Source: Mesaphorura yosii (taxonomy: Eukaryota; Arthropoda; Collembola; Poduromorpha; Tullbergiidae). From it: DNA of 64,000 bases. Below the pieces are notes generated by a model. The model had not been told where the DNA came from and searched no databases. It worked only from the letters and a program-made list of their open reading frames with translations. Shown here in pieces: positions 1 to 10,810 of the stretch. Positions within the stretch are counted from its first letter, which is position 1. Every line of letters begins with the position of its first letter. The position numbers were made by a program, and so were the translations under genes. The stretch covers positions 310,001 to 374,000 of the forward strand of contig WIXG01000017.1 in assembly GCA_009869945.1 (NCBI GenBank), written 5' to 3'.

Positions 1-70
1 AATCGGAGATGATTGACGGAACACCTTCCTGCGTACTAATTACTAATGAAATGCTCTTCTTTTCTTGCAG

Positions 71-316
71 CTTGGTTCCTGTGCCGTATTCCTCATGCAA
101 GAAGAACGTACCGTCAACATTCCAACGGAGTACTTGTCTATCGAATTGCCAGGAAGTGGAGATCGGTGCAAGTTTATTTTCGGAGAGTTCAGGGAGCAGA
201 CCGGAACTGTCGAGTCGATCGACCGAAACGACGCGGTCGTGCAAATGGACGGTGGCCACGGGACTGACATCAAATTTTGTCCGCTGGGGCATTTGGCGAA
301 GTTGGCTGACGACTAA
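71..316 (+). CDS. SUPT5H: SPT5 transcription elongation factor, last exon (C-terminal KOW)
   Basis: The window opens in an intron that ends in a pyrimidine-rich tract and AG at 69-70. The exon encodes 81 residues and a TAA stop. The sequence reads as the last KOW domain of SPT5: a VNIPTEYL strand, then a loop matching the family's GEDREATG region (here GEFREQTG), then SIDRNDAVVQMDG and a final LGKLLEA-like tail (here LAKLADD). SPT5 pairs with SPT4 to form DSIF, which travels with RNA polymerase II in the nucleus and controls pausing and elongation. Only the C-terminus is visible, so nothing can be said about the NGN domain or phosphorylated repeats upstream. The gene converges on DPH1, with about 150 bp between the two stop codons. 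No canonical AATAAA was seen on this strand. Confidence 0.85.
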   Translation, partial: LGSCAVFLMQEERTVNIPTEYLSIELPGSGDRCKFIFGEFREQTGTVESIDRNDAVVQMDGGHGTDIKFCPLGHLAKLADD

Positions 317-470
317 GCGTCAGTATTGTAAAATTCATGAAATATGTGTACATTTTAAAATTGCGTACGTCATACATTTGCATTAAGCATTTTAATCAAT
401 TACATTTTATTCAGGTTCCAGATACAATATTTATTGATCTAACACGTAGCTCCATTAAAGTATTGAAATC

Positions 471-1902
471 TTACGTAGTAGAAGCAACATAATTTGGTGT
501 GTGTGGTCCCAAGCTGTTATACGCGTAGTAATCCATTGGATGTGTGTCATAGTTTTTAATTGTAGGCTTATCACATTTAGTTAGTCCCCAAATAGCTTCG
601 TACGGTGTTAAGAGTGGCACGTTGAATGCTGATCCCCAATCTATGCTTAGCCTTGGACAAGCAAATTGTACCCACGCGTCGACGTGATTGAATAAATTTA
701 ACTTTGCTGGTGTTACTTCGGACATGAGCACCACGAAGCAGTTGTATTGCTCGTGCAGCTGGTCGTACATGTACTGAACGGGAATCGGATTTCCTTGGCG
801 TCCAAGCGTGCCAAGTATCACTCCAATCGTCAGACGGGTTTTGGCGCTGGCTCCTTTATTCTTGAAAATGCTTTCTATCGACTCGTGTCGACATTTTCGC
901 TGCGCGTCGTGGTCGAATCCTTCTTTCGTCATGATTTTGTTATACGGGTCGTATCTACAACGTGAATCAATAAATAAGTGGACGTGGAGTAAGGAATTGA
1001 ATACACCACTTACTTAAACGCTTCTGTCGAAGGATTTGCCATCATCATCGCCTCCAAATGAAACCTCCCATCGCCTATGTACACGATTAGGTCATCGCGG
1101 ACTTTGGGCGCTGTGCAGCCCAGTATTTCTCCTTGTGACAGCGGCTTCGATCGTGGAATCGTGACTTTAACCGCGTAATCCTTCTCGCTGGATTCCTGTT
1201 CGAGAACTTGCTTTATCCTGTTTAGACTCAGGGCAAACTGAATTGTGGAGACCAGCGATACGTCAATTTCTGGCTTCTCCTGACCTTCAGACTCTTCCTG
1301 TATTTTGATGGACTTCTTCTCTTGTACTTGTGCCTGACATTTTTCATGCAGTAACTGCTGAATTGACTGTATTGAATGTTCGATGTCGAAGCTAATTGTC
1401 ACGAACACATAAATAGTTTCGACTTGATTAGCGACGGATGTCGGGACAAGGCAGGAGTGTCCATAATGCACCAGCAGCTTCGCGTCCAGCATGCTTGCTG
1501 TATAATCGTCCACACAACAAGCTCCGTAGGTCACGTCGCCCATCAGGAGGCAGTCAACGCCCGTCATTTGTCTCAAAACTTCGGCGATCTTGGTCGCAAA
1601 CAGCAATAAGCCTAATAACAATGGTATATATATGGAATTACTTTCATCCAGTGCCAACTTACGGCCCTAGGCGTCACAGGGGAAAACTTTGATGGGTTAC
1701 CTTCAGGCATTTGCAGTGCAACCAGAGAACAGTCAGGGGTCCTTCGTATCCTCCAGATTGTTTTTGGTATCTCGAAGTTGTAGTTGGCTGGCAGCAATTG
1801 CGAACACAATTCCTTCAAAAACGCGTCATTTTCAATCTCTTTGATCTGAGCCAGAGTTGAAGATGCTGAAGGCTTCTTTCGGGGTGCAGAGGCAGGATCC
1901 AT
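471..1902 (-). CDS. DPH1: Diphthamide biosynthesis protein 1 (radical ACP transferase subunit)
   Basis: Three exons, 1902-1701, 1611-1014 and 954-471, give 427 residues, the usual length. DPH1 with DPH2 moves the 3-amino-3-carboxypropyl group of S-adenosylmethionine to a histidine of elongation factor 2 in the cytosol, the first step of diphthamide formation. Family landmarks are clear: [15 protein letters not shown] and [10 protein letters not shown] with two of the iron-sulfur cysteines, [40 protein letters not shown] and the third cysteine segment [10 protein letters not shown] followed by PLLTPYEA. Both introns are short with GTAAC and GTAAGT donors and join codons correctly. The start ATG at 1902 is the first in frame and gives a basic N-terminus. 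A poly(A) signal AATAAA lies at 435-430 on this strand. The gene is divergent from COX11. Confidence 0.95.
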
Positions 1903-2208
1903 GCTTAAGCTGTAGCTGTCAGCGTCGTTAACTTAGTCTGGCGTAATTCAGTTGAACACGGGCACACGTGCACTTTTGAGCTTGAATTCGTGCCGACCTC
2001 ACTACAAACATTGACATTATTAACTTGAGAATTCGTATGCTTTCTTTCTTGTTGATATTTGAGTTTATTTAGCGGCATCATCACCTGCAAGAAAATCTCG
2101 CAACGAGTTTCTGGGATCTTGAGCTTTTGAGTTAGTAAAGAATTTGAACTAATAATCTAAAGGCTAATTAGTATTGTAATTAGCAGTAACCGAACAGTGT
2201 AGCGAATT
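1903..2208. promoter_or_regulatory. Shared 306 bp intergenic region between DPH1 and COX11
   Basis: The two start codons point away from each other across this gap, so it probably carries both promoters and 5' leaders. No TATA box is obvious. A 61-codon open frame on the minus strand has no family features and is treated as chance. Confidence 0.5.
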
Positions 2209-3349
2209 ATGATTACGACTGCGGTCGGATCGTCAAGGATATTAGTCACACCTCGCATTCGCCTTAGCTCCTGCGTCGTATCCCGACTCCGATTCTCATC
2301 ACGCGTTGGTTCTGGTAATTGTCAATGGTCCGCACGCGGCTGGGCGTGGACAAGTCAGAGTCACCGACTGAGCAATTCAGGACACCACCTCAATCATCAT
2401 AAATTCAGCTATAGCTTAAGTACTCCGACACTACGATCTTTGTCTACATCGTCCCACAAACTCGCCGGCCTTTCTCCAAACTGCCGGAGCAAAAGTGGCG
2501 GTTCTGACCAGCACCAGAAGGACAAATCAGTTTTAGAACAGCGTCATAAAACAGTGCTTTACTATTTGTGTGCAGTCGCAGTTTTAGTTGCCGGTGCGTC
2601 CTACGCAGCCGTACCACTCTACAGAATCTTTTGTCAGGTTAGTCCGTCCACGCCACGCGCCGCGTTTGTGCAACGTGTGCGTGTGTTTATCATTCAAGTA
2701 ATTGTGGTTTATCTTGAATTCCGGCAGTCGTACAGTTATGGCGGAACAGTTGCAACACACTCTCCAGATAAGGACATATCAAAGATGAAGAAAGTGAAGA
2801 ATCGCGAGCTGACAATCAAATTCAATGCGGACAAGTCATCTTCACTGCAGTGGAGCTTTGTGCCCAGGCAAAACGAAATCATCGTAAGACTCTCCACAAA
2901 GTAATCTGGCATTAGCACTACTAATTTGATTGTTTACATTTTTCAGTTGTATCCTGGTGAGACAGCGTTAGCATTTTACACTGCTAAAAATAGCACCAAT
3001 CGACCGATTGATGGAATTTCAACGTACAACGTGATCCCCTACGAAGTCGGCCAATATTTCAATAAAATTCAATGTTTCTGCTTCGAGGAGCAAAGGTAGG
3101 AGTATTTTGCTCTAATATTTGTTGACACAGTATTAGTAGTATTCATAATTCAACACTGCTTTATATCACAGGCTGAATCCTGGCGAAACTGTGGAACTCC
3201 CTGTTTTCTTCTACATAGATCCAGAATTCTCAAACGACCCTCAAATGGAGGATGTGGATACAATTCTGCTCTCGTACACATTCTTCGAAGCGAAGGAAGT
3301 GCCAAAGCTGAATTTGCCGTCGCTGTCATCATTAAAATTATCAAGCTAA
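2209..3349 (+). CDS. COX11: Cytochrome c oxidase assembly protein COX11
   Basis: Exons 2209-2637, 2728-2883, 2947-3095 and 3172-3349 give 303 residues. COX11 is a mitochondrial inner-membrane copper chaperone that delivers copper to the CuB site of cytochrome oxidase subunit 1. The N-terminus (about 110 residues, rich in Ser, Arg and His) fits a mitochondrial targeting presequence. One membrane span follows (about 117-137), ending in the conserved VPLYRIFCQ with a functional cysteine at 142. The intermembrane copper-binding motif CFCFEEQR is present with cysteines at 238 and 240, then the family C-terminus LNPGETVELPVFFYIDPEF and LSYTFFEAK. All introns are 51-91 bp. A poly(A) signal AATAAA lies at 3587-3592. 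The presequence is longer than in many homologues. Confidence 0.95.
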
Positions 3350-4498
3350 CTAAGGACAAGTTTACAAGTGTCACTTGCTCATAGCCTTGGTCAGATCAAC
3401 GTTGAAGCTAGTCCAGCCACTAAACATCCTGTTATTTAATTGGTCCTGTTGTATTGCAATTACATGAACTACTTTCGTCTCTCATGGACTCCACAAAACC
3501 AAGCAAACTGTTAACTGTTCAGCTGATTGACTGAGTTAAATTGAGTCTTAGTCTAATTACTGTACGAAGTATTTGTATGAAGACTAAATAAAGACCTCTT
3601 CTAGCTCACTACATTTAACATTAAAATTCAATTAACTTCTTTAATTTGGGTTCAGACTTTGCCCTATTGGCACCATGGAGGCAATGTAAACTAAATATAC
3701 GCTGGAAGTTATTCAAATTCAGCATCCTGTGAATTTCAAAGAATTGCTTCAATAATATTTACGCTGCTGCTTTTAAGCTTTTATAATAATTCCACGGGTG
3801 GTATCAATTTATGAGTATTGAGTACGTATGTGTGAGTAATTCGACCATTTGACGGCAAGGGACAGCGGCCAGAAGCACGAGCGAGCGTGGGAAGAATTCC
3901 TGATAAGCAAAGCAGCACTCAGCTGTCATTCCATCACTCGTTGGCCTGATGAGTATGGAAAGGCATTTCCTTTATCAATGCATACATCAATTAGCTATTA
4001 AGCTGTACGATTACCGAATTATTGAGATTGATGTTTGCAAAAAAATTCGCAGCGCAAATTAAAGGTATTTATTAGGGTGAGATTTGTAGCATGAACGTTT
4101 TATGTGCTCTGCTCTTGCTTGGTTGAGTTTACTCCGCAACTTCGCACATCGCATGTCATTTCCCTTACCGCTGCCACAACTGGCACTTGTGATAGTGAAG
4201 TGATTTTCAGTTGTTGATCGTATTCGTATCAAGTTCAATATCACTCGCCTTGTCTTGTCATTTTCGTGTAGAATACATTCAGGGAATTCACCCATTCGTT
4301 TTCTGTTTGCGGATTGCGGTTTTATGCATGCGCCTTGCGCCTGGAAGGTCTGTATTCTGAATGAACTTTGGTACTTGCTCCATGCATGAAGTCATCGACC
4401 ATTGAGCTCCACCCGACGAATAATCAACCATCTTTCCAAGCCTTGAACCCATTTTGTTGAAACGCATAGTTAGAAGTGGAAGTTAGTTGATATTCGCC
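3350..4498. other. Intergenic, COX11 3' end to chitin-binding gene
   Basis: Holds the COX11 3' untranslated region up to the poly(A) signal near 3590 and the presumed promoter of the next gene. A 78-codon minus-strand open frame at 4059-4295 shows no domain and is taken as chance. No RNA gene or repeat was seen. Confidence 0.5.
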
Positions 4499-5145
4499 AT
4501 GAATTCCTTTTGGGGATTGACAATAGTTAGTGCAGTCTTGAGCTGCTTCATAGAGAAAACTGGATCTTTACCGTCGTTAGCGCTAAATGTTCTCCAGCGC
4601 CAGCAGAATGAATTAATTCAAGAGGAATCGTACGAAGTTGGTAAGTAAGATTTCTCCCTTGCACATTGGATCCGAATGACGAATGACTATATCTCCTGAA
4701 TCCAGGAATTCCTGAGTTCCCCGAGATTAGGGACTACTCCTGCGTGGACCTGTACGATAAGCCCTACATCGCAGATATCCCGCATCCGTACCGTTGCGAG
4801 GTGTTCATAAAATGCTCGCCCTTCCTCGGCGAAAATGGAGTGATCGTTCCGGTCGGGGAGCAGGTCAACTGCGCGACTGGTCACGGCGGAGTCCCGCTCC
4901 TGTTCAGCATGGAAACGTGCAACTGCGAGTATCCCGAGGAAGCAGTCTGTTTCAACGAAAGTAATTCGACACACGTCGAACGTGAGTTCAATGGAATTTT
5001 TTTACTTTGGCTTTGGTGATGGACGACGAAATTTAAAATTGGCAATTACTTTGCAGAGAAATTCAAATGTGCGTGTCCGCTGTTCCCAGACGGCAGTGGA
5101 GGTTATCTGCGAGATGACAAATGCTCGATAGGAAAACTTCGTTAG
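4499..5145 (+). CDS. Small secreted protein with chitin-binding type-2-like cysteine pattern
   Basis: Exons 4499-4640, 4706-4981 and 5057-5145 give 168 residues. The first 20-odd residues form a hydrophobic signal peptide. The mature protein has a six-cysteine core, C60-C78-C84-C103-C119-C129, with spacing 17, 5, 18, 15 and about 9 and the aromatic FIKC at the third cysteine. This is the order and spacing of the peritrophin-A/CBM14 chitin-binding fold, although the C3-C4 gap is longer than usual. An extra pair (C144, C146) and C162 follow in a short tail. Such proteins bind cuticular or gut chitin outside the cell in arthropods. The assignment rests on spacing, not strong motif identity, so a diverged single-domain peritrophin is the best reading, not a certainty. 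Two potential N-glycosylation sites (NES, NST) lie after the core. Confidence 0.7.
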
Positions 5146-5988
5146 TTGTTGTGCCACTTTGTACTACGTTAAGTAAATGCTTGAGTCTCTGTTCGAAATA
5201 TATCGTATTTAAGTTTTATTCCCCACTGTAAAGTTTATGCAGAGTAAAGACTTTCTGCGAATCGCGAATGTGCCGGCCATGTCATATCTGCTGCGGACTT
5301 AATGTAACGCACAGTCCTTAGCTTTGTACTCTTCACGGAAGCACGCCATCGTGGCTTCGCCGATTGGCGTGACGTGACATCATCATTGAAGGATGGAAGA
5401 ATTTGGCTCACTCAGCTTACTCAGCTTAGCTACAGCTACGTTTCAAAATCTAATTCTATTGAGTTATACAATGTTTCGTTTTGAAGCACGTACTTTTTAT
5501 GGCTTCATTGACTAGTGACACAATTGTGAAGCGATCTTGCCTCGTATCATTATTGCCTGGCGTGGCGTGGCGTAGTACGGCCATGGTTATGGTTTAATGT
5601 GGTATTGCATTATTATACTGAAGGAAGCTTATTTCGCCTTATTCGCCCACACTGTACTTCGACATGGCGCTTAAGGCTTACGCTTGACATGAGTAGCAAA
5701 TTTTGTACTGGGTTAATGTAATAGAATTCTTGTAATGCAGTAATTGTTTGAAATGGTCCAGTGATTTTTTGTCTACGCTCAGCTCTTTTAGCTCTACAAT
5801 CTCGACAATTCCAACACAATACAATGCAATGATTGTTTTTGCTACCTTCACTTTCATACAGCAATTGGCAATTAGCAACTGCGAACTAAGACGTTGTGCT
5901 GTATTCGTGCAGTTAGAATTTAGAATTCATCTACAGATTGGAAGTAATTGTTGCCTGAGCTTGGAACATTGAAATTTGAATTGGAATC
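5146..5988. other. Intergenic region between two small secreted-protein genes
   Basis: Contains the 3' end of the chitin-binding gene and the 5' flank of the next gene. Open frames on both strands at 5613-5972 are short and overlap each other without domain features. Nothing else recognised. Confidence 0.45.
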
Positions 5989-6576
5989 ATGGAATACGAA
6001 CTCAAATTCCTCATCATTTGTGGTCTCGTGTCCGTCATTGTGTCACAGCAGAACGAGTTGAGTCTGGGTCACTTCGTGCAAGACACTGATTTCAATGCAG
6101 TCCACTCGAGCGGAGGCTGCAGGCGCCCTTCCGCCGAGCTGCTTGGCTTCGGCCTGGGGGGCTCCTCACTCCACAAAATAGCCATTTGCCAGCACACCAA
6201 GCCAATTAAGCCCAGTCGGGTGCTCGACATGAGCAAGGCATTGTGCACGACAGGCTGGACAATCTGCTCGCACCTGGAAAGAGGCATCGGTGGACTTCCG
6301 TGGGGAAAAAGCAGCGCTCCGTACGGATGCTTTGGCTTTAAATACGGGTAAGATCGGTGAATTTCTTTGGAAATGAGCTGGTAAGATATTTCAATGCTTG
6401 CAATTGCACATGGCAGGGAGAAGAACAAGGCGACTGGGTACGGCTCCAGGTGCCATCATAACTTGTACTACGACGGAATTTTGTGCTGCCCAATTGAGAA
6501 GCATCATGGCAAGAAGAAGCCAATCCACCACAAGAAGAAAGCTCGCCATTATCTGCTCACTAATGAAATTCATTAA
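5989..6576 (+). CDS. Secreted eight-cysteine protein, unknown family
   Basis: Two exons, 5989-6347 and 6417-6576, joined through a GTAAGA donor and GGCAG acceptor, give 172 residues. The N-terminus is a clean signal peptide (hydrophobic to about residue 19). The mature chain has eight cysteines (44, 67, 86, 93, 114, 132, 143, 144), an even number that suggests four disulfides, plus the segment MSKALCTTGWTICSH, a glycine-rich middle and a basic, histidine-rich tail (KKKPIHHKKKARH). I do not recognise the family. Export from the cell is supported by the signal peptide and cysteines; any function is unknown. A poly(A) signal AATAAA is at 6633-6638. The ATG at 5989 is the only one that gives the signal peptide. 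Confidence 0.75.
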
Positions 6577-7512
6577 GTATCAATGACTCTGAGTTGTCGT
6601 GTCCATCAATTTGTCCTGCTATCATGCAATGCAATAAATTCACTTGCCGTGATCGTGTCTTGAGCATGATTTTCATCATTTGACCATCGAATTGTCTCGT
6701 CTGTCTCGTCTCACATGAAACCTTGAACTTGAACGCGGCTTAGCAGAAGATGCTTTCGGTCCGGGTTGTGGTTGGGTGTTAACAGTAAACACAGGTCCGT
6801 CAGCTGTTGAGAACAATTCATTTTGCTTTCAAAGCAGTTGAGGCGTCCAATTCAGTTATTTTGTGGCTGTGCTGTGTGTCTGTACTGAAAAGCAGCTTAC
6901 ATCTGCTGGATTCTGGATTGATTATATTTCAGTCAGTACCCACTAAATGCGAAAGTTGATAGCTGGTTGGAGTTTTTTGCTGCTTAACTTCGGAGTACAA
7001 GCCAGATAGCGCATATGGTCCTAGTAAAATGGTGACTTAACTTAAGACTGCGTCCTTCCTGCCTACTGGATATTTAAAATCTTTGGTCTGTAGTCTGAAC
7101 TGAAATTGGAGATCAACGTTCATTCACTGCAGTGGGCAGAGTCCTGGCAGTCTGTTCTCACATTTGGTAAGAGCGAATCTGATCGTTTCAGTTTTATCCA
7201 TGTATTAATAGGACTGTGCACTGGAAAAATACGAAATACGCCCCTTACCCTATCTGACCAGGTATAAGCAATCTCTGAGTCGAGTGGATAAGCCAAAAAG
7301 TTCTGATTCATTTGAGTTTTGATTCTGGCGTTAGTCCACGAACACTGCAGCAACAAAATACTGCCTGGACTGGAAAGACACTAGAATTGCGTTAGTTTCT
7401 TACTAATCACTCCTGGTACTCATATTCCTACGGTCGGTACATCACAATTGGTACCCGTCACCAACAACGTCACTACACAGGATCCGCATTCGTCAAGATT
7501 TTCCAGATCAAG
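6577..7512. other. Intergenic region upstream of RNase T2
   Basis: After the poly(A) signal near 6635 no supported gene is visible. A 78-codon minus-strand frame at 7120-7356 has no recognisable features. The last few hundred bases presumably hold the RNase T2 promoter. Confidence 0.45.
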
Positions 7513-8632
7513 ATGACTCGGGCCAAATCTTCGCCAACGCCAGCTGAACTGTTCCTTTTGCTGGCAGTATTTTTGTTGCTTTGCGCAAATGTATTAACAG
7601 TAGCGAGGTACGTAATAATTCCCATTGAGTCTTGATAGCCTGCGCTTGTAAGTTTCTTGTAAACAGTTTCTTGACTTTGGTTAAACAGTGGAGGCGACAA
7701 GAACTTCGACGAGTTAAAATTCACACAATTATGGGGTTACACGTCGTGCCTTCAGTTCCAGCAGGAAACTCATAATCAAGGGGAATGTCGATTTGAAGAC
7801 AAGCCATCTATCTGGTCAATTCATGGAATATGGTGAGGGATACGCTGAATTTGGGCCGAGCACGATGCTAGAACGCTGAATAACTTAGCTTTGACTTGAC
7901 CGTGTCCAAATAAATTGCACAGGCCAACACAAAGTGGAACGACCGGGCCCAATTTTTGCACGAATGTGACATTCAACGAAGCTGAGATTGGTCCAATTCG
8001 GTCTGCACTGGAGCTATACTGGTACGAGATTAACGCGAAGAAGAGCCCGAAAGAGTTCTGGACACATGAATGGGTGAAGCACGGGAGTTGTGCAATGCAG
8101 CTACCGCAATTGAATTCGGAGTACAAGTTTTTCGACAATGCCCTCCTGCTTCGGAATAAATTCGACCTGTAAGCACGATTTTAAATTTGTAATGCAACCC
8201 CTGAAGGCTGAAGCTTCACACCACTTCATTCGCCTTGCAGATACTCGATTCTTAAGGACGGTGGAATTATTCCTCAACTAAACCTGGAAGGATACAAGAT
8301 GTCAGAAATCGTGGCCACCTTCAAAGCTGCCCTGGGTGTGGATCCGTATCTGCAGTGTTTCGAGCTCAAGGTGCGCTTTGGCTTTGTTACGTACACTTTT
8401 CGGGGTTTCAAAACATTCACTGAGACCTCGCGTTTCTCAACAGGAACATGGAAAACCTGAATACCATCTTTTGGCGGTTGAAATCTGTTTGGATCGTGAT
8501 TTGAATCTGGTCAGTTGCTCAACAAAAGCGAGACACTTGGAATTGGGTGCGGTTCAAGCTTGCCCCGATGATAGCAGCGGTCATTTGATTCAGTACACCG
8601 ACAAATTTGCGAAGCTTCAAGATGAACTTTAG
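7513..8632 (+). CDS. Secreted ribonuclease T2
   Basis: Exons 7513-7607, 7689-7832, 7923-8168, 8241-8370 and 8444-8632 give 267 residues, normal for the family. RNase T2 enzymes cleave single-stranded RNA in acidic vesicles or outside the cell through a 2',3'-cyclic phosphate. Both catalytic segments are complete: CAS I reads WSIHGIWP (His77) and is split by an intron, and CAS II reads FWTHEWVKHGSC (His128, Glu129, Lys132, His133). An N-terminal hydrophobic segment serves as signal peptide. Paired cysteines at the usual places (YTSC, GEC, NFC, GSC and two near the C-terminus) support a disulfide-bonded secreted fold. All residues needed for catalysis are present, so an active enzyme is expected. 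A poly(A) signal AATAAA is at 8778-8783. Confidence 0.93.
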
Positions 8633-8904
8633 ACTTGAGAGGTCAGGGTATCGTTTACCTTTTCCTTTTATGAGACTGCAGAATTCGAGTTTTGAGCGTT
8701 TAAATTAAGGTTTGCCTTTCGGGGTTGACGTTTAGCCCTTACAATTTGGACTGAGAATCACCCGTTCTATTCTCGATAATAAAATACATGTTTGAATATT
8801 TAAAACCCAAACTAAAAAGTAAAATTTCTTAACTGAGCAAACTGAACTTTGTGCAGACTAGACTTTCATGAACAGGAATGAAAATCGGGTAAAATGCAAG
8901 GGGA

Positions 8905-10810
8905 CTAAATGCAAGGTTGATATGTGCTTATAAAACATCGGTCTGACCCCTGGCAATGGACCTCCAACTCCTTCTCTGACGGAAGAACGATGAAACATTC
9001 TTTACAAATGTACGGAAACTCGTCCGCGTGTTCTTGAAGATGGTTTCTCAAATACTGATTACGTGAGTAGGACTTTGGACAGACCGGACAAACCTTCCGT
9101 GGGCGAATTCGAGTCTTGCGTGGAGGCGATAAGCTTGAGATTGGCTTGAGCAGAGATCTTGATGAAGTCTTCCTATTCTTTAGATTCTTGACCGTCGATG
9201 TCGGGCATGAGTCAGAGTTTGAGTCGCCCTTGTTTTTATCTAGTCGTTTTCCCAAATCCATTTGCTTGTGTAGTTCGTAATGAGCGTGTCTCGTGCTCAG
9301 AGTGAATGTGAGCGGACAGCGGTCACAAAAGTACACCTTTTCTTTAGCATCTGAACCAGTGCCAGTGCCAGCGCCAGAAGCAGCAGAAGTGCTTGTTCCT
9401 GTTCCAGTTCGAGCCTTGGGCGCAGATTTTACCTCGTTGAGCTTGGTTTCGGCACTTCCTAAATTTGTCTGCTGTTGGAGCCGTGATGCAAGGGTCGATG
9501 GCATCAGATACCGATTTCGTGGAACAATCACGCGAGAAGATACTCCTTCTGACCCCGTCCTGGTTGTCAAGACTCTGGGCTTGCTTTTGTTGTTGCTCCG
9601 AGCGGCTTGAATGAGGCGAAATTTGTTCGTGTATGGAACTGCCCCTCTCTGGATTCTAGCTCGCAGTAAATTTCCAGTGGCAGGAGGAGGCCGGCGTGTC
9701 ACTGACGACTCTATTGATGAAATGATTAAACATATCACAAATCATTCATGCATTCATAATCGAGGGAATTTTCACGACAAGCTTACTCAATTGGGACACG
9801 TCCATGAAATGAGCAACCGACAAACTGTCATCTTCTTCCTCTTGATTCTGATCTTGATCTTGCTCATTGTCATTGCCATTTCCTAGTAATTCAATGAATA
9901 AAGGAATCATATCGTGATTACAAAGTCGCCAAAAGTACGTTGGACTTTGAGCTTACCATCCGCACTAAAGCGCCAGGGATTCTGCTGCCTGGTCTCGTTC
10001 TCGGTTTCATCGTCTTCATTTGGATTCGCTTCCCCATCTACATTGGTCTGGTCTTCATTTTCCTCTTCCACGAGCTCCAGTTCAACCGCCAGAGGATCTG
10101 GGTTCGCTCGACTAGCAGACTCATCATAGTAGTCGTCATCTGCCCCGTCGTCGTTTTCTTCAATGTCCGTGGCCAATGCAGCTGCCTTGTCCGCCTGCCA
10201 GTCGCTGACGCTGTCATCCTCCAAGAAATCCTCGTCCGGTCCATATTCGTCCTCCTCACCGTCGTCATCGTCATACCGCATTTGTACTTCAGGAACAACG
10301 AATCTTGCAGCCGGCAGCGACGATCGATGGAACATCATCGAGGGCTTCCTCTGTATTTGTCGGTGAATAATCCGAGCTCGTGGTGGCAGCGGTCGGAGCC
10401 CCGGCTCATCTGCGTGTATAAACGCTGATTAAAATTACACTGTGGAATTGCGGCACACCTGAAAGAATTCAACGAATCTTACCTTCGTCATCCTCTCCCT
10501 GCCCGTTGGAGATTCCAACCGTCTTGATGATCCATCGTATCTTGTTGTTCAATTCCGAGTCCATGATCTTGAGCAGCTTCTCCACGGTTGCCACTCGCTT
10601 CTCGAGATTCACCAGCTTGAGCTGCTGCTCCTCTTCCTGTGAGTCGCACATTCTTGCAGCAGCAATTAGTTCAATGACGGGACACAGTGGTAATAATTGT
10701 TTGTGGAGTGCTTCGTACTCGGGGCGGTTTGCGAGTGTGGTCGTATCGCGGTATCGGTCAATCTGAACGTTGCGTTGATAAGAGCACAGCCAATTCAAAG
10801 CTGCTTGAGC
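8905..10810 (-). CDS. C2H2 zinc-finger protein with acidic region (5' end not found)
   Basis: Four exons are supported, 10810-10483, 9957-10409 (read 10409 to 9957), 9882-9787 and 9710-8905, coding 560 residues in one frame. The first visible exon starts after an AG with phase 0 and has no ATG, so a further 5' exon must exist upstream. The N-terminal part (QAALNWLCSYQRN onward) is helical with a coiled-coil-like stretch. A very acidic region rich in Asp and Glu follows, then a basic Ser/Thr region. Three zinc-binding modules lie at the C-terminus: YFCDRCPLTF...H, KVCPVCPKSYSR...H and a last one, YICKECFIV, that ends in Cys rather than His. A nuclear DNA-binding role is likely from the fingers. 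Targets and family name are unknown. Confidence 0.75.

Noticed and set aside
1905-2090. 61-codon minus-strand frame directly upstream of DPH1
   Set aside because: Would be an upstream exon of DPH1, but DPH1 already starts with a normal N-terminus at 1902 and this frame holds no conserved sequence.
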